Source of the DNA: Achromobacter pestifer
Lineage (GTDB): Bacteria > Pseudomonadota > Gammaproteobacteria > Burkholderiales > Burkholderiaceae_B
Length of the DNA: 64,000 bases
Direction of reading: 5' to 3'
Assembly: GCF_902859625.1 (NCBI RefSeq)
Contig: NZ_CADIJX010000018.1
Span: 1 to 64,000 of the forward strand
Shown in pieces: positions 42,474 to 51,335 of the stretch. The number at the start of each line of letters is the position of its first letter. The stretch's first letter is position 1. The notes beneath the pieces are model-generated. The model worked only from the letters and a program-made list of their open reading frames with translations. It was not told the DNA's origin and made no database searches. A program made the position numbers and the translations under genes.

Positions 42474-43520
42474 CTACGCAGCGCCCGACTCGCTCAGCTG
42501 CTTGCGACGGAATTCCCCCTGGCGCACGTGCATCCAGCCCGGATACTCGGGCGGCAGCGCACTCACCTTGTCGAGAGCAGCCAATTCCTCTTGCGTCAGC
42601 TTGATGGCGGTGGCCGCCAGGTTGTCGTCCAGCTGATCGACGCGCTTGGCGCCGATGATGACGCTGGTCACCACCTGCTGATGCAGCAGCCAGGCCAACG
42701 CCACCTGCGCGACGGACACGCCGCGCGCATCGGCGACCGTTTTCAGGGCATCGATGCTGTCGTAGGCGCGGTCCCGGTCTACCGGCGGAAAGTCGAAGGC
42801 GGCACGGCGGCTGCCAGCTTCGGCAGAGCCGTCGCGGCCATATTTGCCACTAAGCAGGCCACCCGCCAACGGGCTCCAGACCATCAAGCCCACGCCTTCG
42901 CTTTGCAACATGGGCACCAGTTCGCGTTCCAGATCGCGGCCCGCGATCGTGTAATAGGCTTGCAGCGATTCAAACCGCGCCAGGCCCAGGCGTTCGGCAA
43001 TGCCCAGCGCCTTCATGATTTGCCACGCGGCCCAGTTGGAAACGCCCACGTATCGCACATGGCCTTGCTGCACCAGGGTGTCCAGCGCGCGCACGGTTTC
43101 CTCGACGGGCGTGGCCGGGTCGAAACCGTGGATCTGGTAGAGGTCGATATGATCCAGCTGCAAGCGCGACAGGCTCTTCTTCACACTGTCCAGGATATGG
43201 AAGCGCGAGTTGCCGCGCGCATTCACGCCCGCCCCGGTCTGGCCAAAGACCTTGGTGGCGATGACCACGTCGTCGCGCGCCACGTTCAGGTCACGCAGCG
43301 CCTGGCCGGTGATGATTTCCGACCGGCCTTCCGAGTACACGTCCGCGGTGTCGATGAAATTGACGCCGGCATCCAAGGCCCGGCCCACCAGGCGGTTCGC
43401 GTCCTCTTGTTGCAAGCTGCCGATCTTGCTCCACAGCTCGCCTTCGCCGCCAAAGGTCATGGTGCCCAGGCAGAGTTCCGAGACGAACAGGCCGGTACTG
43501 CCAAATTTCTTGTATCGCAT
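42474..43520 (-). CDS. Aldo/keto reductase, 348 aa
   Basis: The AKR tetrad is visible: Asp (FIDTADVYSEGRSE), Tyr in the same motif, Lys (VIATKVFGQTG) and His (IDLYQIHGFDP). The C-terminal NADPH-binding part includes SVIIGAKRVDQLDDNL. It reduces aldehydes or ketones with NADPH in the cytoplasm. GGAG precedes the start. It is divergent from an AraC-family gene with a large inverted repeat in between, so that regulator is the likely controller. Confidence 0.92.
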   Translation of the reverse strand: MRYKKFGSTGLFVSELCLGTMTFGGEGELWSKIGSLQQEDANRLVGRALDAGVNFIDTADVYSEGRSEIITGQALRDLNVARDDVVIATKVFGQTGAGVNARGNSRFHILDSVKKSLSRLQLDHIDLYQIHGFDPATPVEETVRALDTLVQQGHVRYVGVSNWAAWQIMKALGIAERLGLARFESLQAYYTIAGRDLERELVPMLQSEGVGLMVWSPLAGGLLSGKYGRDGSAEAGSRRAAFDFPPVDRDRAYDSIDALKTVADARGVSVAQVALAWLLHQQVVTSVIIGAKRVDQLDDNLAATAIKLTQEELAALDKVSALPPEYPGWMHVRQGEFRRKQLSESGAA

Positions 43521-43648
43521 GATTGCACTCCTTCTGGGGCAGCCGGCCCATGCGCCCCAGGATGGGACACCAGACGCTTGCTTGCCGGGGGTGCGAACAG
43601 TATGCGTCGGACCAGCCGTCCGCGCGCTGCTTGATCCTGCCCTTTTTT

Positions 43649-43686
43649 TGCCTGATTCTCTGGCACGGGCCCCAGAGAATCAGGCA
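43649..43686. promoter_or_regulatory. Perfect 15-bp inverted repeat, probable AraC operator
   Basis: TGCCTGATTCTCTGG (43649-43663) and CCAGAGAATCAGGCA (43672-43686) are exact inverted copies separated by 8 bp. A third half-site, CCTAATTCTCTGC (43779-43791), and a smaller dyad (ATGCC 43749-43753, GGCAT 43761-43765) lie nearer the AraC gene. The 318-bp region between the divergent AKR and AraC genes otherwise holds nothing I can identify. Confidence 0.65.
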
Positions 43687-43838
43687 TGCGCACGATCCTA
43701 CAAACTTTTTGCCCATTTCTCCACACCCCGGAATGGCGACTGTCCAGCATGCCTTTTCCAGGCATACACTGGAGTCCGCCTAATTCTCTGCTGCGCCGCG
43801 GATTGTCGCGCGCGGGCCGCACGCCTTCTGGAGCCTCC

Positions 43839-44804
43839 ATGCCTATTACTACCGTACGACCGGGAGACTCCGTCAGCACCGCCCCTCTGGACATTGCCTA
43901 CGAACCGGCCCGCCGCGAACTACTTTGCACGCTGGACCGGATGACGGGCGACTTGGAAGGGTCGCTGGATACACCGATCGAAGGCTTATATCTACACCGC
44001 CTGTCGCAACCCACGGGCGCCAAGCCCGCCTTGCAGAAGGCCGCGCTGGCGGTCATTGCCCAAGGTTCCAAGCGCGTGCTGATCGGCGACGAAAGCTACG
44101 AGTACGACCCCTTCCATTACCTGATTTCGTCCGTGGACCTGCCGGTGGTGGCCAAGGTGTCGATCGCCAGCTCCACGCTGCCCTATCTTGGCCTGCGGCT
44201 GGACTTGAATCCGGAAGAGATCGCGGAACTGATCAGCGACGAGAATCTGCCGCCGCTGCTGCCCGCCGAGGCATCGCGCGCGCTGTGCGTGAATCCGCTG
44301 GGCGGCTCCCTGCTGGATGTCATCCTGCGCCTGTTGCGCTTGTTGGACACGCCACGCGACATCCCGATCCTGGCGCCCATGGTCAAGCGCGAACTGCTGT
44401 ACCGCCTACTGATGAACGGCCAGGGCGTAGTGCTGCGCCAAACGGTGCTACAGGACAGCCAGCTCAACCGCGTGGCCAAGGCCATCCGCATCCTGCGCGA
44501 CAACTATGCCCAGCCGCTGCGCGTGGAAGAGATCGCCCGTGACGTACACATGAGCGTGTCGTCGCTGCACCACCACTTCAAGCAAGCCACCGCCATGAGC
44601 CCGTTGCAGTATCAGAAGCATCTTCGGCTGCAAGAAGCGCGCCGCCTGATGCTGAGCGACGACACCGGCGTGGCGTTGGCAGCGCACGCCGTGGGCTACG
44701 AAAGTTCATCCCAATTCAGCCGGGAATACAGCCGCCTGTTCGGCACGCCGCCGCTGCGCGACAAGCAGCGCTGGAAAGAGGAATCGGCGGGCACGCCGGC
44801 CTGA
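43839..44804 (+). CDS. AraC-family transcriptional regulator (AraC_N type), 321 aa
   Basis: The N-terminal AraC_N-type domain (about residues 28-190, with PIEGLYLHRLSQPT and VIAQGSKRVLIGDESYEYDP) is followed by a C-terminal double helix-turn-helix (about 215-310, RVEEIARDVHMSVSSLHHHFK and GYESSSQFSREYSRLFG). TGGAG precedes the ATG at 43839. It is divergent from the aldo/keto reductase gene, the usual pairing for this subfamily. Confidence 0.9.
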   Translation: MPITTVRPGDSVSTAPLDIAYEPARRELLCTLDRMTGDLEGSLDTPIEGLYLHRLSQPTGAKPALQKAALAVIAQGSKRVLIGDESYEYDPFHYLISSVDLPVVAKVSIASSTLPYLGLRLDLNPEEIAELISDENLPPLLPAEASRALCVNPLGGSLLDVILRLLRLLDTPRDIPILAPMVKRELLYRLLMNGQGVVLRQTVLQDSQLNRVAKAIRILRDNYAQPLRVEEIARDVHMSVSSLHHHFKQATAMSPLQYQKHLRLQEARRLMLSDDTGVALAAHAVGYESSSQFSREYSRLFGTPPLRDKQRWKEESAGTPA

Positions 44805-44897
44805 TCCCCAGGCAACCCCCACAGGCTTTCCGCTTGAGGACGTGACGGGCGTTATATGCTCGTCGCTACGTCCCACTATCAGAACAGCGGAAAGTCC

Positions 44898-45869
44898 ATG
44901 CATGACTTGAATGATCTCTATTACTTTGTCCAGGTCGTCCGAAATGGCGGCTTCGCGCCGGCCGGGCGCGCGCTGGACATTCCAAAATCCCGTCTTAGCC
45001 GCCGTATCGCTCTGCTGGAAGACCGCCTGGGCGTGCGCTTGATCCAGCGCTCCACCCGTACGTTCGCCGTCACCGAACTGGGCCAGGAGTACTTCGACCA
45101 ATGCCTGTCGATGCTGGCGGGGGCCGAAGCCGCGCAAGATGTCATCGACCGCACCCACGCCGAGCCCCAAGGCACGATCCGCATGAGCGCGCCCCCCGCG
45201 CTGATCTACTACTTCCTGGGCGATGTCGTCGCGCGCTTCATGGAAAAGTGCCCGAAGGTGCACATTTACCTGAAGAGTTTTTCCCGGTCGGTCGACGTGC
45301 TGCGCGAAGGCTTCGACCTGGCGGTGCGCGTGCGCTTCGGCCCCATTGAAAGCAGCGATTTGGTGATGAAGCACCTGGGCATCAGCTGCCAGAGCCTGGT
45401 GGCCAGCCCGGCCCTGGCGCGCACCCTGCCCCCCAACGCCGACATCAATCACATCAGCGCATTGCCCACCCTGGCGCTGGGCACCGAGCAGCGGGAATGC
45501 CTGTGGCGCCTGGATGGCCCCGACGGCGCCCGGCAAAACGTGCCGTTCACGCCTCGGCTGGTCACGGACGACATGCTGGCGCTCAAGCAAGCCACGTTGC
45601 GCGGCGTGGGCGTCGCCGCATTGCCCCTGATGATGATCCGCGACGAACTGAACGCCGGTACGTTGGTGCCGCTGGGAGCCCCCTGGTATCCAGAACCGGG
45701 CGCTGTCCATGCCGTCTTCCCCTCTCGGCGCGGATTGTTGCCAGCGGTACGCGAACTTCTGGATTTCATGAACACGGAGTACCGTGAAAACGCCCGGCAC
45801 GAATACGACACCCAACTGCGCCACGGCATTCCAAACCCGAAGCACGGCCCCTCAGTGTCCGATTTATAG
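44898..45869 (+). CDS. LysR-family regulator, 323 aa
   Basis: A LysR helix-turn-helix (FAPAGRALDIPKSRLSRRIALLE, residues about 18-40) begins a normal-length regulator, with an effector domain from about 95. The start at 44898 (MHDLNDLYYFVQVV) fits the family, with GGAAAG upstream. It lies upstream of ycaC on the same strand, and such LysR genes commonly control the neighbouring hydrolase. Confidence 0.88.
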   Translation: MHDLNDLYYFVQVVRNGGFAPAGRALDIPKSRLSRRIALLEDRLGVRLIQRSTRTFAVTELGQEYFDQCLSMLAGAEAAQDVIDRTHAEPQGTIRMSAPPALIYYFLGDVVARFMEKCPKVHIYLKSFSRSVDVLREGFDLAVRVRFGPIESSDLVMKHLGISCQSLVASPALARTLPPNADINHISALPTLALGTEQRECLWRLDGPDGARQNVPFTPRLVTDDMLALKQATLRGVGVAALPLMMIRDELNAGTLVPLGAPWYPEPGAVHAVFPSRRGLLPAVRELLDFMNTEYRENARHEYDTQLRHGIPNPKHGPSVSDL

Positions 45870-45997
45870 AACGCTGAGACGCGAAAACTCCGTCTACCGA
45901 TGTTATTGGCTTGTATTTAGAATTCTGTTCATGCACTCACGTGTTCAACCCGCGCAAACACCGCGCACCACGACCTGACGACATAACGGAGCAAACC

Positions 45998-46624
45998 ATG
46001 ACCAAACCCTATGTGAAGCTGGACAAGAACGAAGCCGCCGTCCTGCTGGTTGACCACCAGGCCGGCCTGCTTTCCCTGGTGCGCGATTTCCAACCCGATC
46101 AATTCAAGAACAACGTGTTGGCCCTGGCCGATCTGGCCGAATACTTCAAGCTGCCCACGATCCTGACGACGAGTTTCGAGGATGGCCCCAACGGCCCGCT
46201 GGTCCAGGAACTGAAGGACAAATTCCCCAAGGCCCCCTACATCGCCCGCCCCGGCAACATCAATGCCTGGGACAACGAAGACTTCGTCAAGGCCGTCAAG
46301 GCCACCGGCAAGAAGCAATTGATCATCGCCGGCGTGGTCACCGAAGTGTGCGTCGCCTTCCCCGCCCTGTCGGCCCTGGAAGAAGGCTTCGACGTGTTCG
46401 TCGTGACGGATGCCTCGGGCACCTTCAACGAAGTCACCCGCAACGCCGCCTGGAGCCGCATGGAGCAAGCCGGCGCGCAACTGATGTCGTGGTTCGGCGT
46501 GGCATGCGAACTGCACCGCGACTGGCGCAATGACGTGGAAGGCTTGGGCACGCTGTTCGCCAACCACATCCCCGACTACCGCAACCTGATGGCGTCGTAT
46601 TCCGCCAACCGCGCTGCCAAGTAA
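45998..46624 (+). CDS. ycaC: YcaC-like isochorismatase-family hydrolase, 208 aa
   Basis: The length (208 aa) and sequence closely follow E. coli YcaC as I remember it: Asp19 (LLVDHQAGLLSLVRD), a RPGNINAWDNEDF segment and Cys118 (GVVTEVCVAFPALSA), then SWFGVACELHRDWRND. YcaC is a cysteine hydrolase of unknown natural substrate that forms large ring assemblies. GGAG lies before the ATG. It is preceded by a LysR gene. Confidence 0.93.
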   Translation: MTKPYVKLDKNEAAVLLVDHQAGLLSLVRDFQPDQFKNNVLALADLAEYFKLPTILTTSFEDGPNGPLVQELKDKFPKAPYIARPGNINAWDNEDFVKAVKATGKKQLIIAGVVTEVCVAFPALSALEEGFDVFVVTDASGTFNEVTRNAAWSRMEQAGAQLMSWFGVACELHRDWRNDVEGLGTLFANHIPDYRNLMASYSANRAAK

Positions 46625-46676
46625 GGCACACCTGCCCCCTCTTGCAGGCCGGATGAAAAATATTTGCATCCGGCCT

Positions 46677-46704
46677 GCATCCAACGTGGCCTCCCGCGTG
46701 TAGT
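46677..46704 (+). promoter_or_regulatory. Candidate ECF promoter upstream of the DUF3455 gene
   Basis: GCATCCAA (46677-46684), 14 bp, then TGTAGT (46699-46704), about 60 bp before the lipoprotein gene. The -35-like block and spacing are identical to those at 38041-38068. Confidence 0.5.
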
Positions 46705-46765
46705 ACCTGTACCGACGCGCATTCTGCGCGTCGTCTACAGGCTCACACGCCGCTGGAGACCGCTC

Positions 46766-47332
46766 ATGAAGACCCAACGTTCGAATCGCCTTCCCACCGT
46801 TGCCGGCCTGTTCGCCGTGTCGCTCCTTGCCGCCTGCGGCACGATGAGCACCAAATCAATGGCTTATTCGCAAGCCAACTTGCCCGCCAGCATCCAGGTT
46901 CCCGCCGGCAACAAGGTCGCCTGGGAAACGGTGGGCGTGGGCGAGATCACCTACGAATGCCGCGCCAAGGCCGACATGAAGAGCCAGACGGAATGGGTCT
47001 TCGCCGGTCCCAAGGCGGTGTTGAACGACCGCCAGGGCAAGCAAGTGGGTACCTACTATGGCCCGCCCGCCACCTGGGAAGCATTGGACGGGTCCAAGGT
47101 GACCGCCACGCAATTGGCCGTGGCGCCCGCTGGCAACGGCAACCTGCCCTATCAGTTGGTCAAGGCCAACCCCGCCATGGGCGCTGGCGCCATGACCGGC
47201 GTGACCTACATCCAGCGAGTTGCCCTCAAGGGGGGCGTGGCACCGCAGCAAATGCCGTGCACCCCGGCGACCGTGGGTCAGAAAACGCAAGTGCCGTATC
47301 AGGCCGACTACATTTTCTGGAAGGCAAACTGA
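46766..47332 (+). CDS. DUF3455 lipoprotein, 188 aa
   Basis: A signal peptide with lipobox (SLLAAC, Cys24) is followed by a DUF3455 domain (VAWETVGVGEITYECRAKAD, then TEWVFAGPKAVLNDRQGKQVGTYY and YQADYIFWKAN). Members are exported proteins of unknown function often encoded beside ECF sigma/anti-sigma pairs. TGGAG precedes the ATG. It sits directly upstream of the second ECF module and behind a matching promoter-like motif, so it is its probable target. Confidence 0.88.
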   Translation: MKTQRSNRLPTVAGLFAVSLLAACGTMSTKSMAYSQANLPASIQVPAGNKVAWETVGVGEITYECRAKADMKSQTEWVFAGPKAVLNDRQGKQVGTYYGPPATWEALDGSKVTATQLAVAPAGNGNLPYQLVKANPAMGAGAMTGVTYIQRVALKGGVAPQQMPCTPATVGQKTQVPYQADYIFWKAN

Positions 47333-47390
47333 TCCCTGGCCGGCCTGTCGATCCATTCGGCCGGCCGGCCCGCTGCGGGAGTCCGGTAAG

Positions 47391-48026
47391 ATGGCCCATT
47401 CCGCCACCGCTCATGCACGCCATGCGCGGTCGCCTACCTCCCGCACCCTTGCTCGCATGCCGAACCGCCGTCCTCCGGATTTCGATTACGACGCTGCTCT
47501 GAAGGAGTGCGCCGCCGGCCGCCGGCCTGCGTTGGAAGCCATTTACCGGCAAGAAGGCCCCCGTCTGCTAGGCGTGGCCCAGCGACTCCTGCGCGACCGC
47601 GCTTGGGCAGAGGACATCGTGCATGACGCTTTCGTCAAGATCTGGAATCAGGCTGCAAGCTTCGATCCCCTGCGCGGCTCCGGCCGCGGTTGGGTCTACA
47701 GCATCACGCGAAATCTGGCGCTGAACGCGCTGCGCGACACGTCGCGCGAAACCGGCATCGACGATGACACGGCCGCCGCCCTGGATGCGCGCGACGCCAT
47801 CGAGGCTTGGCACGATACCCGTGACGCCTTCGACTGGCGGGCCAACGCCGGCCAGATCGGCCCCTGCCTGGAACAGCTGGAACCCGTGCGCCGCAATTGC
47901 GTGCTGCACGCCTATGTGGAAGGCCTGTCGCATAGCGAGATCGCCCAGCGCTTGGGAGCGCCCTTGGGCACCGTGAAGGCCTGGATCAAGCGCAGTCTGC
48001 AAGCGCTCAAGGAGTGTCTGGCATGA
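47391..48026 (+). CDS. ECF sigma factor, module 2, 211 aa
   Basis: Region 2 (LLRDRAWAEDIVHDAFVKIWNQ) and region 4 (SHSEIAQRLGAPLGTVKAWIKRSLQALKE) are clear. The ATG at 47391 has GGAG at a long distance; the ATG at 47457 (MPNRRPPDFDYD) has none but would give a more usual N-terminus, so the start is open. The stop overlaps the anti-sigma start by ATGA. Region 4 is close to that of module 1, consistent with similar promoter recognition. Confidence 0.9.
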   Translation: MAHSATAHARHARSPTSRTLARMPNRRPPDFDYDAALKECAAGRRPALEAIYRQEGPRLLGVAQRLLRDRAWAEDIVHDAFVKIWNQAASFDPLRGSGRGWVYSITRNLALNALRDTSRETGIDDDTAAALDARDAIEAWHDTRDAFDWRANAGQIGPCLEQLEPVRRNCVLHAYVEGLSHSEIAQRLGAPLGTVKAWIKRSLQALKECLA

Positions 48027-48742
48027 CCGCCCCCCAAGATTCCCAGGACGATCTGGAAGCACTTGCCGGCGAGTATGTGCTGGGGACCTTGTCCGCGGCC
48101 CAGCGCCGCAGCGTACAGACTCGCCTGACCCATGACGCCGCATTGCGCGTGGCCGTCGCCCAGTGGGAAGAACGGCTGTTGCCGCTGACAAACCTGTCCG
48201 AGCCCGTGGAACCGTCCACCAGCCTGTGGCCGCGTATCGCCAACACGCTGGATGCGGCCCGCGCGCCAGTGCGGCCCGCCGTCCGCCGCTCGCCGGGCTT
48301 CTGGGACAGCCTGTTCTTCTGGCGCAGCCTGGCGGCCGGCGGCATAGCCGCGGTGCTGATACTGGGAAGCACATTGGCGTTGCGCCCGGCCCCCGGCGCC
48401 CCCCAATATGTGGTGGTGCTGGTGGCGCCGCAATCGCAGGCACCCGGCTGGGTCGTGCAGGCGCAGGCGGGTCAAAGCGCCGTTCAACTGGTGCCCATCG
48501 CCGTCACGGAAGTCCCGCCCGACCGCGCGCTGGAATTCTGGACCAAGGCCGACGGTTGGGCCGGCCCCGTGTCTCTCGGCCTGGTCAAGCCGGGCGAACC
48601 GGTGCGCATTCCGCTGGATAAACTGCCGCCGTTGGAACCCAACCAGTTGTTTGAACTGACGCTGGAACCCAAGACCGGGTCACCGATCGGCAAGCCCACG
48701 GGCCCGATTCAGTTCATCGGGCGCGCGGTCAAGATGCTGTAG
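48023..48742 (+). CDS. RskA-type membrane anti-sigma factor, module 2, 239 aa
   Basis: The cytoplasmic N-terminal domain (ALAGEYVLGTLSAAQRRSVQ) has the same pattern as the module 1 anti-sigma. One membrane helix lies at about residues 104-121 (AAGGIAAVLILGSTLAL), followed by a periplasmic RskA-like part (LEFWTKADGWAGPVSLGLV). It is coupled to the sigma gene by a 4-bp overlap and followed by a hairpin. Confidence 0.9.
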   Translation: MTAPQDSQDDLEALAGEYVLGTLSAAQRRSVQTRLTHDAALRVAVAQWEERLLPLTNLSEPVEPSTSLWPRIANTLDAARAPVRPAVRRSPGFWDSLFFWRSLAAGGIAAVLILGSTLALRPAPGAPQYVVVLVAPQSQAPGWVVQAQAGQSAVQLVPIAVTEVPPDRALEFWTKADGWAGPVSLGLVKPGEPVRIPLDKLPPLEPNQLFELTLEPKTGSPIGKPTGPIQFIGRAVKML

Positions 48743-48748
48743 GGGAGC

Positions 48749-48772
48749 GATCCGGGCGCATGGGCCCGGATC
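48749..48772. terminator. Hairpin between convergent genes
   Basis: A perfect 9-bp stem (GATCCGGGC 48749-48757, GCCCGGATC 48764-48772) between the stops of the anti-sigma and fatty-acid-hydroxylase-family genes. There is no T-run on the plus strand. Confidence 0.55.
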
Positions 48773-48785
48773 ACAGACGCGAGAG

Positions 48786-49934
48786 TCACTTCTTGCGGGC
48801 GAAGGGATACGCCTGCTGCGCCAGGAATGTGGTCGGCATGTCGTTGTCCAGAATGCCGTAGTTCTCGGGCAGGCGCTTACCCACGCCACGCACCGCGGTG
48901 CCGAAGATATAGTCGATGAACGAGAAATGCGCGGCGTAGTTCTTATCGATCGCCTCGGTGTCCGACGAATGGTGCCAATGGTGGAAATCGGGCGTCACGA
49001 TGATGTAGCGCAGCCATCCCCACGGCAATTTCACGTTCGAGTGAATCAACACCGCCTGGAAACCGACGATGATGATGTAGGCATCCAGCACTGACTTTGA
49101 AAAGCCCAGCACGAACAGCACGCCCAGCACCGCGACGCGCGTAATCAGCAGTTCGACAATATGCAGCCGCGAGCCTGCCAGCCAATCCAGCGTGCGCGTA
49201 CTGTGGTGCACCGCATGAAAGCGCCACATAACCGGCACCTCGTGATAGACCCGATGCGCCGCGTACTGCGCCAGGTCCGCCACCAAGACCGCCACGAACA
49301 GCTCCAGCAGATACGGCATGGACTGGATCGCGGCTTGCAGCGGCTCATAGGCCGCCCAGGAAAACAGGCGATGGATGAAGAAGTTGATGCACAGCAGCAC
49401 GGCGCCCACCGACAGGTGGTTGAACAGGAAGTGCTTCATGTCCACCTGCCATTCACCGCGAAACACGGGTTGGCCGGGATACAGCGGCGTCAGCTTCTCG
49501 AAAATGATGAAGACGGTGCTGGACGCCAGCAAGTCCAGGATGAACCAGTCCAGGCCCAGATAGGGATGGTTCCCCGTATTCGTGGTTGTGACCACGACCT
49601 GACTGCCACCCGCTGCCACGGCGCAGCAGACCAGCACGAAAGCGGTGATGTTCAGCCAGCGCTGGCGGCCCAGGATCGTGTTGGCCAGCGCGATCGAACC
49701 CGACACCAGCAGCGCGGCGAACAGCAAGGTACGCATCGCATCCACGGAGTAGAACGCGCGCAGTTCCGGAGTCGTCAGATAAGCGGGAAAGTGGAACGCC
49801 AGTACGCCAAGCACCGCCAGGATGGCCAGAAACAGCGCGATCACGCCGCTCATCATGCCCGTACCCGAGTGGATACGTCCGTCCTGTCTGAAAAGTTCAA
49901 AGACTTGCCGATAGATGGGCACGCGCTGTTTCAT
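48786..49934 (-). CDS. Fatty acid hydroxylase/sterol desaturase family membrane protein, 382 aa
   Basis: The three histidine clusters that bind the di-iron centre are present: HRVYH, HAVHHS and HHWHHS. Multiple membrane segments lie before and around them. The family hydroxylates or desaturates lipids and carotenoids at the membrane. The start is uncertain: ATG 49934 (MKQRVPIYRQ) is chosen, with further ATGs at 49991 and 50009; none has a strong ribosome binding site. It is a single gene with no lipid genes beside it. Confidence 0.85.
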   Translation of the reverse strand: MKQRVPIYRQVFELFRQDGRIHSGTGMMSGVIALFLAILAVLGVLAFHFPAYLTTPELRAFYSVDAMRTLLFAALLVSGSIALANTILGRQRWLNITAFVLVCCAVAAGGSQVVVTTTNTGNHPYLGLDWFILDLLASSTVFIIFEKLTPLYPGQPVFRGEWQVDMKHFLFNHLSVGAVLLCINFFIHRLFSWAAYEPLQAAIQSMPYLLELFVAVLVADLAQYAAHRVYHEVPVMWRFHAVHHSTRTLDWLAGSRLHIVELLITRVAVLGVLFVLGFSKSVLDAYIIIVGFQAVLIHSNVKLPWGWLRYIIVTPDFHHWHHSSDTEAIDKNYAAHFSFIDYIFGTAVRGVGKRLPENYGILDNDMPTTFLAQQAYPFARKK

Positions 49935-50185
49935 GTCACTTTGATGGCTGACCACGGGGAAGCGAGTGTATCGCCGGGCGGAAACACCCATGTAATGAAA
50001 CGTGAGCATGCGAGACAGTTTCGCTACAGTCGCGCCGCGCTTGCGCGGCGTCAATTCCTGGCGCAGGACGCGCCGGCGCCTCGGTTGACAAGGCGCGGGC
50101 GTTGGCGTGTCATGGAATTGACGCCGATGCGCGTCGTGCTTGGCGCGACACCGGTCCTGTCAACTGGTACCCAAGAGAGGCCCCA

Positions 50186-50410
50186 ATGTTCCCTGAATAT
50201 CGCCAACTCATTACCCAGCTGAAATCCGAGAATGCGCATTTCTCGGCCCTGTTTCAACGTCATAACGATCTGGACCAGGAAATCAAGAACATGGAAGACG
50301 GCATCGTGCCGAGTTCCGGCACCAATATCGAGGTGCTGAAAAAGGAAAAGCTGCAACTCAAAGACAAGCTATATGGCTTGTTGAAAGCGGCGGACCAGAA
50401 CGGCGGCTGA
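50186..50410 (+). CDS. DUF465 (YdcH-like) small coiled-coil protein, 74 aa
   Basis: The YdcH pattern is complete: MFPEYRQLITQLKSENAHF, LFQRHNDLDQEIKNME and LKKEKLQLKDKLYGLL. It is a short helical hairpin protein of unknown function, probably cytoplasmic. AAGAGAGG precedes the ATG. Confidence 0.9.
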   Translation: MFPEYRQLITQLKSENAHFSALFQRHNDLDQEIKNMEDGIVPSSGTNIEVLKKEKLQLKDKLYGLLKAADQNGG

Positions 50411-50627
50411 TCGCCGCAGCGTTGGCGGCGGCTGCGTACTTCGCGTTCAGGAACGCCAAGTGCGTCACCGTCCGCTGGACGGATTGCCGCAGCCGTGCAA
50501 TCCCCGAACGCAGCCAGCCGCCTGCACGCCTCAGCGCGTGTTTAGCGGAACTGAACTTGATTTAGCGTATTTAGTTTTTCTAATTTCCCGGAAAAGGCTA
50601 GCCTGTCGCCCTTTTACAGGGCAACTC

Positions 50628-51230
50628 ATGACTACCGCCTTCATTCCTGGCTTCCTGCTCAGCTTCGGGCTGATTGTCGCGATCGGCGCGCAAAACGCTT
50701 TTGTCCTGCGGCAGGGGCTACGCCAGGAATACGTCTTCGCCATCTGCCTGACGTGCGCGGTGTCCGACGCCATCCTGATCGCCGCGGGCGTCGCCGGCTT
50801 CGGACTGGCCGTCAACACCCTGCCCTGGCTGGAACCCGCCATGCGCTACGGCGGCGCCCTGTTCCTGCTCATCTACGGCGTGCGCAGTTTGCGCTCGGCC
50901 CTGCGCGCGCAGCACGACAGCCTGGCGCCGTCCACCAAGCAGACGGCGGGCCTGGCCGCCACGCTGGCCGCCTGTCTGGCCTTCACCTGGCTGAACCCGC
51001 ACGTCTATCTGGACACGGTGGTGCTGCTGGGCTCGATCTCCAGCCAATACGAAGGCGCCAAGACCGCTTTCGCGCTGGGCGCCATGTCGGCATCGTTCGT
51101 CTTCTTCTTCACGCTGGGCTACGGCGCGCGCTTGCTGCGGCCGCTGTTCGCCAACCCGCGGGCCTGGCGGGTGCTGGACGCTTTGGTAGGCATCGCGATG
51201 CTAGCGATCGGGTTGAAACTGGTGCTGTAG
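50628..51230 (+). CDS. LysE/ArgO-family amino acid exporter, 200 aa
   Basis: Five or six membrane helices with the LysE signature (SFGLIVAIGAQNAFVLRQGLR near residue 15, then FTWLNPHVYLDTVVLLG near 122). It exports basic amino acids, probably lysine or arginine. ACAGG precedes the ATG. The AT-rich leader 50545-50590 contains TTTAGCG-like repeats, but no LysG/ArgP gene is adjacent, so the regulator must be elsewhere. Confidence 0.9.
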   Translation: MTTAFIPGFLLSFGLIVAIGAQNAFVLRQGLRQEYVFAICLTCAVSDAILIAAGVAGFGLAVNTLPWLEPAMRYGGALFLLIYGVRSLRSALRAQHDSLAPSTKQTAGLAATLAACLAFTWLNPHVYLDTVVLLGSISSQYEGAKTAFALGAMSASFVFFFTLGYGARLLRPLFANPRAWRVLDALVGIAMLAIGLKLVL

Positions 51231-51335
51231 GAAAGGCCGTTCCGATAGGCAAGCAAGGCAGGCGCCAACCGTCATCTACAATCGTCGCCGTGCCGGCCCC
51301 AACAAGGCGCTGGCCGGCAGCAACATACAGGTAGC

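Noticed and set aside
43649..43686. Strong terminator between the divergent AKR and AraC genes
   Set aside because: Both genes are transcribed away from it, and the T-run lies on the wrong side for the plus strand and reads as A on the minus strand.
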